Source: [Eubacterium] infirmum (lineage in GTDB: Bacteria > Bacillota > Clostridia > Peptostreptococcales > Anaerovoracaceae). From it: DNA of 64,000 bases. Positions 18,383 through 27,108 of the stretch are shown piece by piece (position 1 is the stretch's first letter; each line of letters opens with the position of its first letter). The stretch is taken from assembly GCA_900450455.1 (NCBI GenBank), contig UGGN01000001.1, positions 310,001-374,000 on the forward strand, given 5' to 3'. Made by a program: the position numbers and the translations under genes. The notes under the pieces were generated by a model. The model had not been told where the DNA came from and searched no databases. It saw only the letters and a program-made list of their open reading frames with translations.

Positions 18383-18910
18383 ATGAATGGGAAAAAAGAG
18401 AGCGTTTCTATAGCCGGAGTTAAGAAGCATACCACGGTAAACGGACCAGGAGTTAGGTACACTGTTTTTATGCAGGGATGTGAGCACGGCTGTAAGGGCT
18501 GTCACAATCCGGAGACGCATGATCCTGATGGCGGCAAGACAATTCCGGTTAAAGAGCTCATTGATGACATTTTGGCAACTAAGTATATCGACGGAGTTAC
18601 GCTTTCAGGCGGAGATCCTCTTTTGCAGGCCGATCAGTGTAGAGATATAGCGGAGGCTCTTAAATCCAAGGGCTTAAATATCTGGCTATACAGTGGTTTT
18701 ACCTTTGATGAGGTGATTGAAGGCAAGGCCGGTGAGGCGGCGCGAGAGGTTTTGAACTTTATAGATGTGATGGTCGACGGAAGATTCGTGGAGTCGCTAC
18801 TGAGCGAAGGGCATATCTGGAGAGGCAGCAGCAATCAGAGGCTCATAGATGTGAAAAAGAGTCTGGATGCCGGCAAAATCATAAGCTTTGACGATGAATT
18901 TGTACTTTAG
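18383..18910 (+). CDS. nrdG: Anaerobic ribonucleotide reductase activating protein (radical SAM)
   Basis: 175 residues. CEHGCKGC is the CxxxCxxC motif of NrdG that holds the 4Fe-4S cluster. VNGPGVRYTVFMQGC and TLSGGDPLL are further family blocks, the latter binding SAM. It generates the glycyl radical on NrdD. The start is set to ATG 18383, six bases after AGGGGG; an in-frame ATG at 18356 is only 3 bp past the -10 and has no ribosome site. It precedes nrdD in one operon under NrdR-type control. Confidence 0.95.
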   Translation: MNGKKESVSIAGVKKHTTVNGPGVRYTVFMQGCEHGCKGCHNPETHDPDGGKTIPVKELIDDILATKYIDGVTLSGGDPLLQADQCRDIAEALKSKGLNIWLYSGFTFDEVIEGKAGEAAREVLNFIDVMVDGRFVESLLSEGHIWRGSSNQRLIDVKKSLDAGKIISFDDEFVL

Positions 18911-18972
18911 AATTGGCCGAGAGGCACTTATCAATTTATTTAATCTATGCAGAAGTTAAGCGGAGGGATAGG

Positions 18973-21405
18973 ATGAACAATGTAATTAGAAGAGATGGAA
19001 CGGCGGTTGCTTTTGACCCAACCAAAATCGAAAATGCGGTCGCGAAGGCTTTTATGGCGACGGATGAACTTGACGCTAGGGATATTTCGTCGGTATCAAG
19101 AGCTATTTGTCTAATCGTTACAACTACGCTTAACGGACGCAAGCTCGATGCTGCAACGGTAGAAGAAATCCAAGACGAGGTCGAGTCCGCTTTGATGAAC
19201 TGCGGATATGCCAAGACAGCAAAAGCATATATTCTATATAGACGCCAGCATGCTAATGTGCGTGAGACAAAGGATACGCTTCTCGACTACAAGAAGCTGA
19301 TTGATGGCTATATTGGAACGGAGAAGGATTGGCGTGTTAAGGAGAACTCTACTGTAACTCTTAGCGTCGGTGGTCTTATCCTTTCAAACTCAGGTGCAGT
19401 AACAGCTAACTATTGGCTTTCAGAGGTTTATGATGAGGATGTTGCAGAAGCTCACAGAAATTGCTTCATGCACATTCACGACCTCTCGATGCTGACCGGT
19501 TACTGTGCAGGATGGAGTCTTAAGCAGCTTATTCAGGAGGGTTTAGGCGGAGTTCCGGATAGAATAACTTCGGCACCGGCAAAGCATCTTACAACGCTTT
19601 GTAACCAAATGGTAAACTTCCTGGGAATTATGCAGAATGAATGGGCAGGAGCTCAGGCTTTCTCATCATTTGACACATATCTGGCTCCTTTTGTTAAGAT
19701 AGATAATCTGTCATACAAGGATGTAAAGCAGTCGATTCAGTCGTTCATCTATGGAGTAAACACTCCATCAAGATGGGGAACTCAGGCTCCGTTCACTAAT
19801 GTAACATTGGATTGGACAGTTCCGGATGACATGGTTAACATGCCTGCTCTAGTTGGGGGCAAGGAGATGGATTTCACATATGGCGATTGTAAGGCTGAGA
19901 TGGACATGGTTAACAAAGCCTTCATCGAAATAATGATCGAAGGCGATGCTAACGGACGCGGCTTCCAGTATCCAATCCCTACATATTCAATAACTAAGGA
20001 TTTCGACTGGAGCGAGACTGAGAACAACAAGCTTCTCTTTGAGATGACAGCAAAGTACGGCACTCCTTACTTCTCAAATTATATCAACTCAGACATGAGC
20101 CCATCAGATGTAAGATCAATGTGCTGCAGACTTCGTCTCGATTTGAGAGAGCTTAGAAAGAAGGGCGGCGGATTCTTCGGATCAGGAGAGAGCACAGGCT
20201 CTATCGGTGTAGTAACGCTGAACCTACCAAGAATTGCTTACCTCTCATCAAGCAAGGAAGAGTTCTACAGCATGCTCGATAAGTATATGGATATTGCAGC
20301 TCGCTCACTTGACACAAAGCGTAGGGTAATCAACAGATTGCTCGAGGAAGGGCTATATCCATATACAAAGCGTTACCTAGGTGCGTTCAACAACCACTTC
20401 TCAACTATAGGACTTGTTGGAATGAACGAAACCATCCTAAATGCTAAGTGGATAGATAGCGATATAACAAAGCCGGAAGGACGCGACTTCTCAATCGAGG
20501 TTCTAAACCACATGCGTGATAGACTCTCAGACTATCAGGAGATGTATGGAGATCTCTTTAACCTGGAGGCTACACCTGCTGAATCTACGACATATAGATT
20601 TGCAAAGCACGATACAGAGGAGTTTGCTGACATCATTACAGCAGCATGCAAGGACCAGGCTCCTTACTATACAAACAGCACACATCTTCCGGTTAATTAT
20701 ACAGAGGACATATTTGATGCACTTGAGATGGAAGACGAGATGCAGACGCTATACACATCAGGAACTGTATTCCACGGCTTCCTAGGAGAGAGAATGCCGG
20801 ATTGGAAAGCTGCAGCAAATTTGGTTAAGAAGATTGCATATAACTTCAAGTTGCCATACTACACGCTTTCACCTACATATTCTATATGTGAAAATCACGG
20901 TTACATTGCAGGCGAGCATTTTTCATGCCCACACTGTGGAAATACAACTGAGGTTTATTCAAGAATCACAGGCTATTACAGACCTGTTCGCAATTGGAAT
21001 GACGGAAAGTCAAGCGAGTTCGAGAACAGAAAGACTTATGAGCCGGAAGAACTGTTCTCAATTAACAAAAATTTACTGGATGAAGCCGGTGTGGATTTGC
21101 CAAGAGTCGGAACCCAGACACTAGGCAGGGCAAACGAGGTAGCAACAGCTACATCAAAGCCTGATACAGACAAGCTGATACTCGTAACAACAAAGACTTG
21201 CCCTAATTGTCAGGCGGCAAAGAACTATCTTAATCAGGCAGGAATAGAGTACGACGTAATCCTTGCAGATGAGGCTGATGGCGCTGAAATCGCCGGACAG
21301 TACAATATATCAGCGGCTCCAACACTGATAGTTCAAAGTGGCGAAGAGGCTGAGCTTTACAGCAATGTAAGCAATATAAGAGCATACATAGGAAAGAGAA
21401 GCTGA
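18973..21405 (+). CDS. nrdD: Anaerobic (class III) ribonucleotide reductase with fused C-terminal glutaredoxin-like domain
   Basis: 810 residues. An N-terminal ATP-cone (about 1-95, NNVIRRDGTAVAFDPTKIENAV) gives allosteric control. The glycyl-radical barrel follows, with a zinc site built from CENH and SCPHC and the glycyl-radical loop RITGYYRPV. After a linker at about 700-730 comes a glutaredoxin-like domain (about 735-810) with CPNC and SAAPTLIV (cis-Pro). It reduces NTPs to dNTPs without oxygen. The fused domain suggests a thiol-dependent, formate-independent subtype. ATG 18973 follows GGAGGG; the frame opens 60 bp earlier without a ribosome site. Confidence 0.94.
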   Translation: MNNVIRRDGTAVAFDPTKIENAVAKAFMATDELDARDISSVSRAICLIVTTTLNGRKLDAATVEEIQDEVESALMNCGYAKTAKAYILYRRQHANVRETKDTLLDYKKLIDGYIGTEKDWRVKENSTVTLSVGGLILSNSGAVTANYWLSEVYDEDVAEAHRNCFMHIHDLSMLTGYCAGWSLKQLIQEGLGGVPDRITSAPAKHLTTLCNQMVNFLGIMQNEWAGAQAFSSFDTYLAPFVKIDNLSYKDVKQSIQSFIYGVNTPSRWGTQAPFTNVTLDWTVPDDMVNMPALVGGKEMDFTYGDCKAEMDMVNKAFIEIMIEGDANGRGFQYPIPTYSITKDFDWSETENNKLLFEMTAKYGTPYFSNYINSDMSPSDVRSMCCRLRLDLRELRKKGGGFFGSGESTGSIGVVTLNLPRIAYLSSSKEEFYSMLDKYMDIAARSLDTKRRVINRLLEEGLYPYTKRYLGAFNNHFSTIGLVGMNETILNAKWIDSDITKPEGRDFSIEVLNHMRDRLSDYQEMYGDLFNLEATPAESTTYRFAKHDTEEFADIITAACKDQAPYYTNSTHLPVNYTEDIFDALEMEDEMQTLYTSGTVFHGFLGERMPDWKAAANLVKKIAYNFKLPYYTLSPTYSICENHGYIAGEHFSCPHCGNTTEVYSRITGYYRPVRNWNDGKSSEFENRKTYEPEELFSINKNLLDEAGVDLPRVGTQTLGRANEVATATSKPDTDKLILVTTKTCPNCQAAKNYLNQAGIEYDVILADEADGAEIAGQYNISAAPTLIVQSGEEAELYSNVSNIRAYIGKRS

Positions 21406-21438
21406 TTGAAGCTTTCATGAATATGTGATAGTAAATCA

Positions 21439-21482
21439 AAACCGGTATGGATGTGGAAGCAACATACCGGTTTGGTGTTTTT
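21439..21482 (+). terminator. Terminator after nrdD
   Basis: AAACCGGTATG (21439-21449) and CATACCGGTTT (21463-21473), perfect 11-bp stem, then GGTGTTTTTTG. Confidence 0.9.
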
Positions 21483-21520
21483 TGATTTAGTTGGGGCTAT
21501 AGGACAAAAAGTGTGTGTAA

Positions 21521-21572
21521 AAACCGACATAACAGTTGATATTTCAATAGTTATGTCGGTTTAATCTTTTTT
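21521..21572 (+). terminator. Terminator-like hairpin inside the left end of the IS, copy 1
   Basis: AAACCGACATAAC (21521-21533) and GTTATGTCGGTTT (21550-21562) form a perfect 13-bp stem followed by AATCTTTTTT. Placed between the IS end and the transposase, it should stop read-through transcription from outside. The same hairpin is present in copy 2 at 48682-48723. Confidence 0.8.
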
Positions 21573-21688
21573 GAAAGAAGATTGAGGGTGGACAAAAAGT
21601 GTGTGTGAAAACTCTTTAAAATATTGGAATTTCAATGATAAAACGTGGTATATCTTCCTTAGAATTAGTGTTCTTGGAGGAATATATT

Positions 21689-22810
21689 ATGAAGCAGGTA
21701 AATTGTCCAATTTGTAATTGCAAATGTATAAAACACGGTAAGATAAAATCTGGCTCTCAAAGGTGGTTTTGTAAGTCTTGTAAGTTAGCGTTTACGCCAA
21801 AGATAGATAATGATACTAAACAGCTTCAGCATTTCTTGGCTTGGTTATTCAGTAAAGAAGTACAAAGTAATATGTCAGGTGGTGGAAGAACTTTTAGAAG
21901 AAAAACCTCCAAGTTTTGGGATATATGGGTTATGGCACCAAAGATTGAAAAATCAAAAGATGTACTGTATTTTGATGGTATATATCTATCGCGTAAATCG
22001 TGTATTTTGATATGTTGTGACAAAGAACATGTATTAGGTTGGTACGTATGCAGATATGAGCATTCAGGAGCTTGGGAGGCTCTAATGAGTCGTATAGCAG
22101 AACCTAAGGTGGTTGTATCCGATGGTGGTAAAGGATTTAGAAAAGCACTTAAGAGAAAGTGGCCAAAGGCAAAGCATCAAAGATGCGTATTTCACGTGTT
22201 TTCACAGGTTAAAAGATATACAACAAGTAGACCAAATACTTTAGCCGGGCTAGAGCTTTATGCACTGGCAAGGGATTTGTTTGATGTTAAAAGTATTGAA
22301 GACTCAAAGATATGGGTTGATCGTTTTACAGGTTGGATTGTCAAGCATAAACGTTTTTTAAGCGAAGTAACATATGATGAAAATGGAAAGATAAGACCTA
22401 AGCATGAAAGACTGATAAAGGCTGAAAAATCAATGCTAAGACTACTTAATGATAATACTCTATTCACGTATCTTAATGAAGAATTAAGGGCTGAGTTTAA
22501 AATTCCATCGACAAACAATCGAATTGAAGGTGGTGTAAATGCTTGTCTTAGGGAGATGCTGCATAACCATAGGGGGTTATCTGTTGAGAGAAGAATTAAA
22601 GCGGTTTTTTGGTGGTGCTATATGCACTCACCAAAACCGCTTTCTGCTTCTGAGATATTAAAAACAATGCCTACAAACAAGAGCATAGATGATATTTACA
22701 AGAAGATGACTGCCAAGAAACAACTAGAAGATACTATTCCTATGTGGGGTGATGCAGTTGTATGGAGCGAGCTACATCATTCGAGCAATTATCCGGTGTA
22801 CTGGGATTAG
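21689..22810 (+). CDS. IS256-family (IS1249-like) DDE transposase
   Basis: 373 residues. The N-terminal zinc-binding pair CPIC (6-9) and CKSC (28-31) is followed by an RNase-H-like DDE core: LYFDGIYL (first Asp), VVSDGGKGF (second Asp) and NNRIEGGVN (Glu). CVFHVFSQVKRY between them is typical of MULE/IS256-type enzymes. ATG 21689 has GGAGG eight bases before it; the frame extends to an ATG at 21635 without a ribosome site. It differs from the copy-2 enzyme by one residue (Ala in KWPKAK, Thr in copy 2). Confidence 0.93.
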   Translation: MKQVNCPICNCKCIKHGKIKSGSQRWFCKSCKLAFTPKIDNDTKQLQHFLAWLFSKEVQSNMSGGGRTFRRKTSKFWDIWVMAPKIEKSKDVLYFDGIYLSRKSCILICCDKEHVLGWYVCRYEHSGAWEALMSRIAEPKVVVSDGGKGFRKALKRKWPKAKHQRCVFHVFSQVKRYTTSRPNTLAGLELYALARDLFDVKSIEDSKIWVDRFTGWIVKHKRFLSEVTYDENGKIRPKHERLIKAEKSMLRLLNDNTLFTYLNEELRAEFKIPSTNNRIEGGVNACLREMLHNHRGLSVERRIKAVFWWCYMHSPKPLSASEILKTMPTNKSIDDIYKKMTAKKQLEDTIPMWGDAVVWSELHHSSNYPVYWD

Positions 22811-22857
22811 TCACACACACTTTTTGTCCTATAGCCCTTTAGTTGCAGTTAAGACTG

Positions 22858-23478
22858 TTAGAAGGTTTTTAGAACCAGTATTCTAAAGCTGTTCAGTAGT
22901 TTGAGCCCGTAGAACATGATAATCAGTCCACAAATTATGTTTATCCACCTTAGCATCTTATCGTTTATCTTGGTACGTATCAGTGAAACTATCGTTGTCA
23001 TTCCAAACCACCACGTCAGGGAGGCTATGGAAACCCCTAGAATGAATAGAAAAGCTTTACCGCTTGGGAGCGATGCATGAAAAGCTCCAAGAAGAAGCGA
23101 GCCATCTATTAAAGCTTGTGGATTGAACCATGTAACGACGCAAGCCGTCCAGATAACCCTGGTGAGAGGTAGGCTTACATCCTTGGTTTCAGACATGGTA
23201 TCCTTTGATCGAAATATACTAAACCCTATCCAAAGTACAACCAAAGCACCTATACCGAGTATGGCAAGTTCTATCCATACCGAAAGCTTGATAAGGGCGC
23301 CAATTCCGAAGAAACATGCAATCGACAGCGTGATATCAAAGAAAGCTATGATAAATGCTGTTGCCAGTATCCGACTTCGTTTTTGTGTCAAGGCAGTGTT
23401 TATTGCAAAGATATTCTGGGCGCCGATAGGCATGACGTATGCGAAGCCGAGCATGAGCCCTTGGATTAAAATATTCAT
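22858..23478 (-). CDS. LysE/ArgO-family amino-acid exporter
   Basis: 206 residues with about six membrane helices. The N-terminal GLMLGFAYVMPIGAQNIFAIN is characteristic of LysE/ArgO, and WFNPQALIDGSLLLG is the second conserved block. It likely exports basic amino acids. The start is ATG 23478 with GGAGA ahead; an upstream in-frame start would add 31 residues without a membrane signature. It is divergent from an HxlR regulator 226 bp away, which may control it. The IS at 21494-22837 ends 20 bp past its stop and may have removed its own terminator. Confidence 0.92.
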   Translation of the reverse strand: MNILIQGLMLGFAYVMPIGAQNIFAINTALTQKRSRILATAFIIAFFDITLSIACFFGIGALIKLSVWIELAILGIGALVVLWIGFSIFRSKDTMSETKDVSLPLTRVIWTACVVTWFNPQALIDGSLLLGAFHASLPSGKAFLFILGVSIASLTWWFGMTTIVSLIRTKINDKMLRWINIICGLIIMFYGLKLLNSFRILVLKTF

Positions 23479-23704
23479 TAGCGTCTTTTCTCCTACGCAC
23501 AAGAGTGTGCTTGATTTAATTGCTCGTAAGTATAATTCAAGGATATTTTTGAACCGAATTGGGTTCGGCAAAAAATTAACAATAAGAGTAAAAGTGATAG
23601 CATATAATTACTTGCTCTTTTTTTGTTACCTACTATAATTATAATCGAAAAGAGGGAAATCGCAATAACGCAGTTTTTTATTAGTTAGTAAGGAGAAAGT
23701 TATC

Positions 23705-24037
23705 GTGGTAGAGACAGATTATAGCTGCCCATGCCTAGAGACATGTCCGCTGAGTAAAACTATGGATGTAATCGGTGGCAAATGGAAGATGCAAATTCTA
23801 TGTACGCTGAACACCAGCGGTCCACTTCGATATAACGAGGTGCGCCGCAAGATGGAAGGAGTTTCAAACACCGTTTTGGTCAAAGCTCTCAGGGAGCTAA
23901 CCGAGGCAGGACTGGTAAAAAGAAACGAGTACATGGAGGTTCCGGTGCGAGTAGAGTACGAGACGACTACTGTATGCGACGATTTAATTCCGATTCTGGA
24001 GAATTTAAGTAGCTGGTGCGAAAAGAATCTTCTTTAA
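23705..24037 (+). CDS. HxlR-family transcriptional regulator
   Basis: 110 residues, typical. CPLSKTMDVIGGKWKMQIL is the diagnostic HxlR opening, followed by a winged helix (LRYNEVRRKMEGVSNTVLVKALRELTEAGLV). Cysteines at positions 8, 10 and 14 and one near the C-terminus could be redox or electrophile sensors, as in YodB/HypR relatives. The start is GTG 23705 with AAGGAGAAAG. It is divergent from lysE, so control of that exporter is plausible but unproven. Confidence 0.92.
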   Translation: MVETDYSCPCLETCPLSKTMDVIGGKWKMQILCTLNTSGPLRYNEVRRKMEGVSNTVLVKALRELTEAGLVKRNEYMEVPVRVEYETTTVCDDLIPILENLSSWCEKNLL

Positions 24038-24182
24038 AGCCGTCTGGACAGCTTTGATAAAAGTCCTCAATAAGCTTGTAATTGCAACATTTGAATGCGA
24101 ACCGGAAGTTTATTCAAAAACTTAATTGAAGATATTCGAAAAAATCGTTAAATTTTTGATGATTTTTTGGTGAATGTTGCGT

Positions 24183-24188
24183 TATAAT
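24183..24188 (+). promoter_or_regulatory. Probable -10 of the rnf operon
   Basis: TATAAT 47 bp before rnfC. Several T-rich patches lie upstream, but no clean -35 at 17 bp. Confidence 0.45.
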
Positions 24189-24234
24189 ATATCTGTATGA
24201 TTATGATATTTTTTTAGAAAGGAAGGTTTCAGAT

Positions 24235-25551
24235 ATGAGTTCAAGTGCAAAGCATTTGCGTAGTATCGACGCAGGTCACTACAAGAACACTGCTCAGTGT
24301 GCTACTGAAACGGCTCCTATCCCTGATATCGTTAAGATACCAATGTCACAACATATTGGTAAACCCTGTCAGCCATTGGTTGCAAAGGGCGATACGGTCA
24401 AGGTAGGGCAGCCTATTGGTGATGTCGATGCTTTCATAAGTGCACCGATTCATTCCAGCGTTTCAGGTACCGTTAAGGGTATCGAAACACAGCGTAATGC
24501 CATGGGTGGATACGATACGCTTGTTGTTATTGAAACAGACAAGAAACAGGAATTATGGGAGGAACTAAAAGTTCCGGAGGTTCACAATCTGGCTGAGTTT
24601 GTTGCAGCTGTAAGAGATAGTGGATTGGTAGGTATGGGAGGAGCATCCTTCCCTACACATGTAAAGTACAACCCTAAGAATATAGACGAGGTTGATACTT
24701 TGATAGTAAACGGTGCTGAGTGTGAGCCTTTTATCACATCTGACCATCGTTGCATGCTTGAGGACACACAGGACATCATCGATGGAATGAAACTGATCAT
24801 GAAGTACCTGGATCTTAAAGTGGCATATATAGGTATCGAGGCTAATAAGCCTGATGCTATTGAAAAATTCGATAGAATGTTCAAGGAGCAGGGCATTACC
24901 AACATGCATACATTCGAGCTTCTTTCAAGATATCCTAAGGGAGCGGAGAGAGTTTTGGTTTATGAGATTACCGGTAAGCCAATGAAGGCAGGCGTACTTC
25001 CTGCAGACCTTGGAATAATTCTTTCAAACGTTTCATCAGTAGCATTTGTTGGACAGTACTTCCGTACAGGAATTCCTCTAACAATGAAGAGACTAACAGT
25101 TGACGGAGACGCAATCACAACACCTAAGAACATCGTGACACCTATCGGTACACAGATTAAGGACGTTGTAGCATTCTGCGGCGGTTACAAGACTGAGCCT
25201 AAGAAGATTATAATGGGTGGACCTATGATGGGTAGAGCTATTCCATCAGATTCATTCGGAATAATCAAGAACAATAATGCTATCTTGGCATTCTCGTCAA
25301 CAAAGACAAACATTCCGGAAGAGACACCATGTATCAACTGCGGTAGATGTCATATGGGATGTCCAATCAATTTGTTGCCTACAGGATTTGCTGATGCATA
25401 TCTGGCAGGAGATGCTCAGAGACTATCTGATTTACAGATTATGCAGTGCATGGAATGTGGCAGCTGCTCATTCGTATGTCCGGCGAGAAGACCGCTGGCC
25501 TTTTACAACAAGTTGGGCAAAGCCCTTGTAAGGGAGGCTGGAATCAAGTAA
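24235..25551 (+). CDS. rnfC: Rnf complex subunit C
   Basis: 438 residues. The N-terminal barrel/flavin- and NAD-binding part includes GLVGMGGASFPTHVKY. Two 4Fe-4S motifs lie at the C-terminus (CINCGRCHMGCP and CMECGSCSFVCP). It is the peripheral subunit that passes electrons to NAD+ in the ion-pumping ferredoxin:NAD+ oxidoreductase. First gene of rnfCDGEAB; its stop overlaps the rnfD start (TAATG). Confidence 0.97.
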   Translation: MSSSAKHLRSIDAGHYKNTAQCATETAPIPDIVKIPMSQHIGKPCQPLVAKGDTVKVGQPIGDVDAFISAPIHSSVSGTVKGIETQRNAMGGYDTLVVIETDKKQELWEELKVPEVHNLAEFVAAVRDSGLVGMGGASFPTHVKYNPKNIDEVDTLIVNGAECEPFITSDHRCMLEDTQDIIDGMKLIMKYLDLKVAYIGIEANKPDAIEKFDRMFKEQGITNMHTFELLSRYPKGAERVLVYEITGKPMKAGVLPADLGIILSNVSSVAFVGQYFRTGIPLTMKRLTVDGDAITTPKNIVTPIGTQIKDVVAFCGGYKTEPKKIIMGGPMMGRAIPSDSFGIIKNNNAILAFSSTKTNIPEETPCINCGRCHMGCPINLLPTGFADAYLAGDAQRLSDLQIMQCMECGSCSFVCPARRPLAFYNKLGKALVREAGIK

Positions 25552-26546
25552 TGGAAAAGCAATATCATGATAATCTAACAGTATCATCCGCTCCTCATAT
25601 AGTGACAGCGCTTGATACACAGAAGACCATGCTTTATGTACTTATTGCACTAGTACCATCGCTATGCATGAGCACATATGTATTTGGTCCAAGAGTACTC
25701 CTTTTGACAGCTGTCTGTATCGTTGCCAGCGTAGTATTCGAAATGGCATATCAGAAGCTGCTCAAGAGACCGGAGACATGGACAGACCTCAGTGCGGTAG
25801 TAACAGGTACACTGATCGCATTCAACGTACCGTCAAACTTCCCGCTATGGATGGCTGTTCTAGGCTGTTTCACAGCTATAGTAATAGTTAAGCAACTATA
25901 CGGTGGACTGGGACGCAATTTCGCAAACCCTGCGATTGTTGCTCGTATTTTCCTACTACTCTCATTCACATCAAGAATGACAACATGGCCACTGGCAAAT
26001 GGCGTAGACGGAAAGACAGGTCCTACACCTCTAGGTGTCCTAAGTGAGACACCTATCGGACAGATATCAAAGGCAGATCTTCCATCAAACATGGAACTAT
26101 TCCTAGGTACCGTTGGTGGATCGCTAGGTGAAGTAAGTGCACTGGCTCTTATAATCGGTGGAATCTTCCTTGTATGGAAGAAGATTATCTCACCTGCAAC
26201 ACCACTTGCATTCATCGGTACGGTATTTGTAATCGCATTCATCTACTACTCAGTAGCAGGTGGAGATGTAAGTGCCTTGAGAATGGCAATATTCCATATA
26301 TGTGCCGGTGGCGTAATGCTCGGTGCAATCTTTATGGCAACAGACTATGTAACATCACCTATAATGCCTCTCGGTAAGGTTATAATGGGTATAGGATGCG
26401 GATTCTTCACAATGGTAATTAGATTGTGGGCCGGATATCCTGAGGGTGTATCGTTCTCAATTCTTTTGATGAACCTATGCACACCACTCATCGATATGCT
26501 CTGCATCAAACTAGCATATGGAGGTGGCAAGAAAAATGAAAAATAA
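25551..26546 (+). CDS. rnfD: Rnf complex subunit D
   Basis: 331 residues, about nine or ten membrane helices. It has the RnfD/NqrB fold, in which FMN is covalently linked to a Thr near S-G-A-T; here KTGPTPLGVLSET is the corresponding loop after MTTWPLANGVDG. It forms part of the membrane ion path. ATG 25551 overlaps the rnfC stop by one base; a longer frame from 25446 lies inside rnfC and is not used. It overlaps rnfG by 11 bp. Confidence 0.95.
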   Translation: MEKQYHDNLTVSSAPHIVTALDTQKTMLYVLIALVPSLCMSTYVFGPRVLLLTAVCIVASVVFEMAYQKLLKRPETWTDLSAVVTGTLIAFNVPSNFPLWMAVLGCFTAIVIVKQLYGGLGRNFANPAIVARIFLLLSFTSRMTTWPLANGVDGKTGPTPLGVLSETPIGQISKADLPSNMELFLGTVGGSLGEVSALALIIGGIFLVWKKIISPATPLAFIGTVFVIAFIYYSVAGGDVSALRMAIFHICAGGVMLGAIFMATDYVTSPIMPLGKVIMGIGCGFFTMVIRLWAGYPEGVSFSILLMNLCTPLIDMLCIKLAYGGGKKNEK

Positions 26547-27108
26547 TGACACTTTCAAGAAATACATAATACCTGTAATCGTACTGGTTGCAATCTGCTT
26601 TGTTATATCAGCTGCTTTAGCACTGACATATGGAGTTGCAGATCCTATCATAAAGAAAAATACAAAAGCTGAGGCTGATGCAGCTCGTAAGGAACTGCTG
26701 GCAAAGGCTGATGGATTTGACAAGTACAAAGGAAAGCTTCTGGCAAGTTCTGATGGTAAGGTAACAATAAACGATGTGTACATCGCAAAAAATGGCGAGG
26801 GTATGGTTATGACAGTAGGAACCAAGTCATTTGGCGGAACACTTATAGAAATGATCGGTATTGATAAGAACGGTAAGATTACCGGAGTTAAAATCCAGGA
26901 TCATAAGGATACGCCGGGTGTAGGTACTAAGGCATTCACAACTGCGCATCTAAAACAGTACAAGGGTGTTAAGGAGCTGAAGGATATATCTGCTAAGAAG
27001 GATCCTACAATAAACCATATCACCGGTGCTTCTGTTTCATCAAACGCAATTCATTATGGAGTATATGAAGCTCTCCTACAATACAAAGAAATAGGAGGTG
27101 CTAAGTAA
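26536..27108 (+). CDS. rnfG: Rnf complex subunit G (covalent FMN carrier)
   Basis: 190 residues. One N-terminal membrane helix (about 10-32) and an extracytoplasmic FMN-binding domain. The attachment motif reads HITGASVSS, so the ApbE-modified residue would be Ser166 and not the more common Thr. DTPGVGTKA is the other family block. ATG 26536 overlaps rnfD; rnfE starts on its stop codon. Maturation needs an FMN transferase, encoded 5 kb downstream. Confidence 0.95.
   Translation: MKNNDTFKKYIIPVIVLVAICFVISAALALTYGVADPIIKKNTKAEADAARKELLAKADGFDKYKGKLLASSDGKVTINDVYIAKNGEGMVMTVGTKSFGGTLIEMIGIDKNGKITGVKIQDHKDTPGVGTKAFTTAHLKQYKGVKELKDISAKKDPTINHITGASVSSNAIHYGVYEALLQYKEIGGAK

Larger units (their letters stand above)
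21494..22837 (+). mobile_element. IS256/IS1249-type insertion sequence, copy 1 (1344 bp)
   Basis: Complete element. Terminal inverted repeats of 25 bp begin GGGCTATAGGACAAAAAGTG (21494) and end with the complement at 22837. It is flanked by the 8-bp direct repeat TTTAGTTG (21486-21493 and 22838-22845), a perfect target duplication. It inserted between the nrdD terminator and the 3' end of lysE without breaking a gene. A second copy, reversed, lies at 47407-48750 with one base difference noticed. Inside the left end are a strong hairpin and a second copy of the repeat core. Confidence 0.95.

Noticed and set aside
25446..25550. Longer start for rnfD inside rnfC
   Set aside because: ATG 25551 in the TAATG overlap gives the standard RnfD N-terminus.
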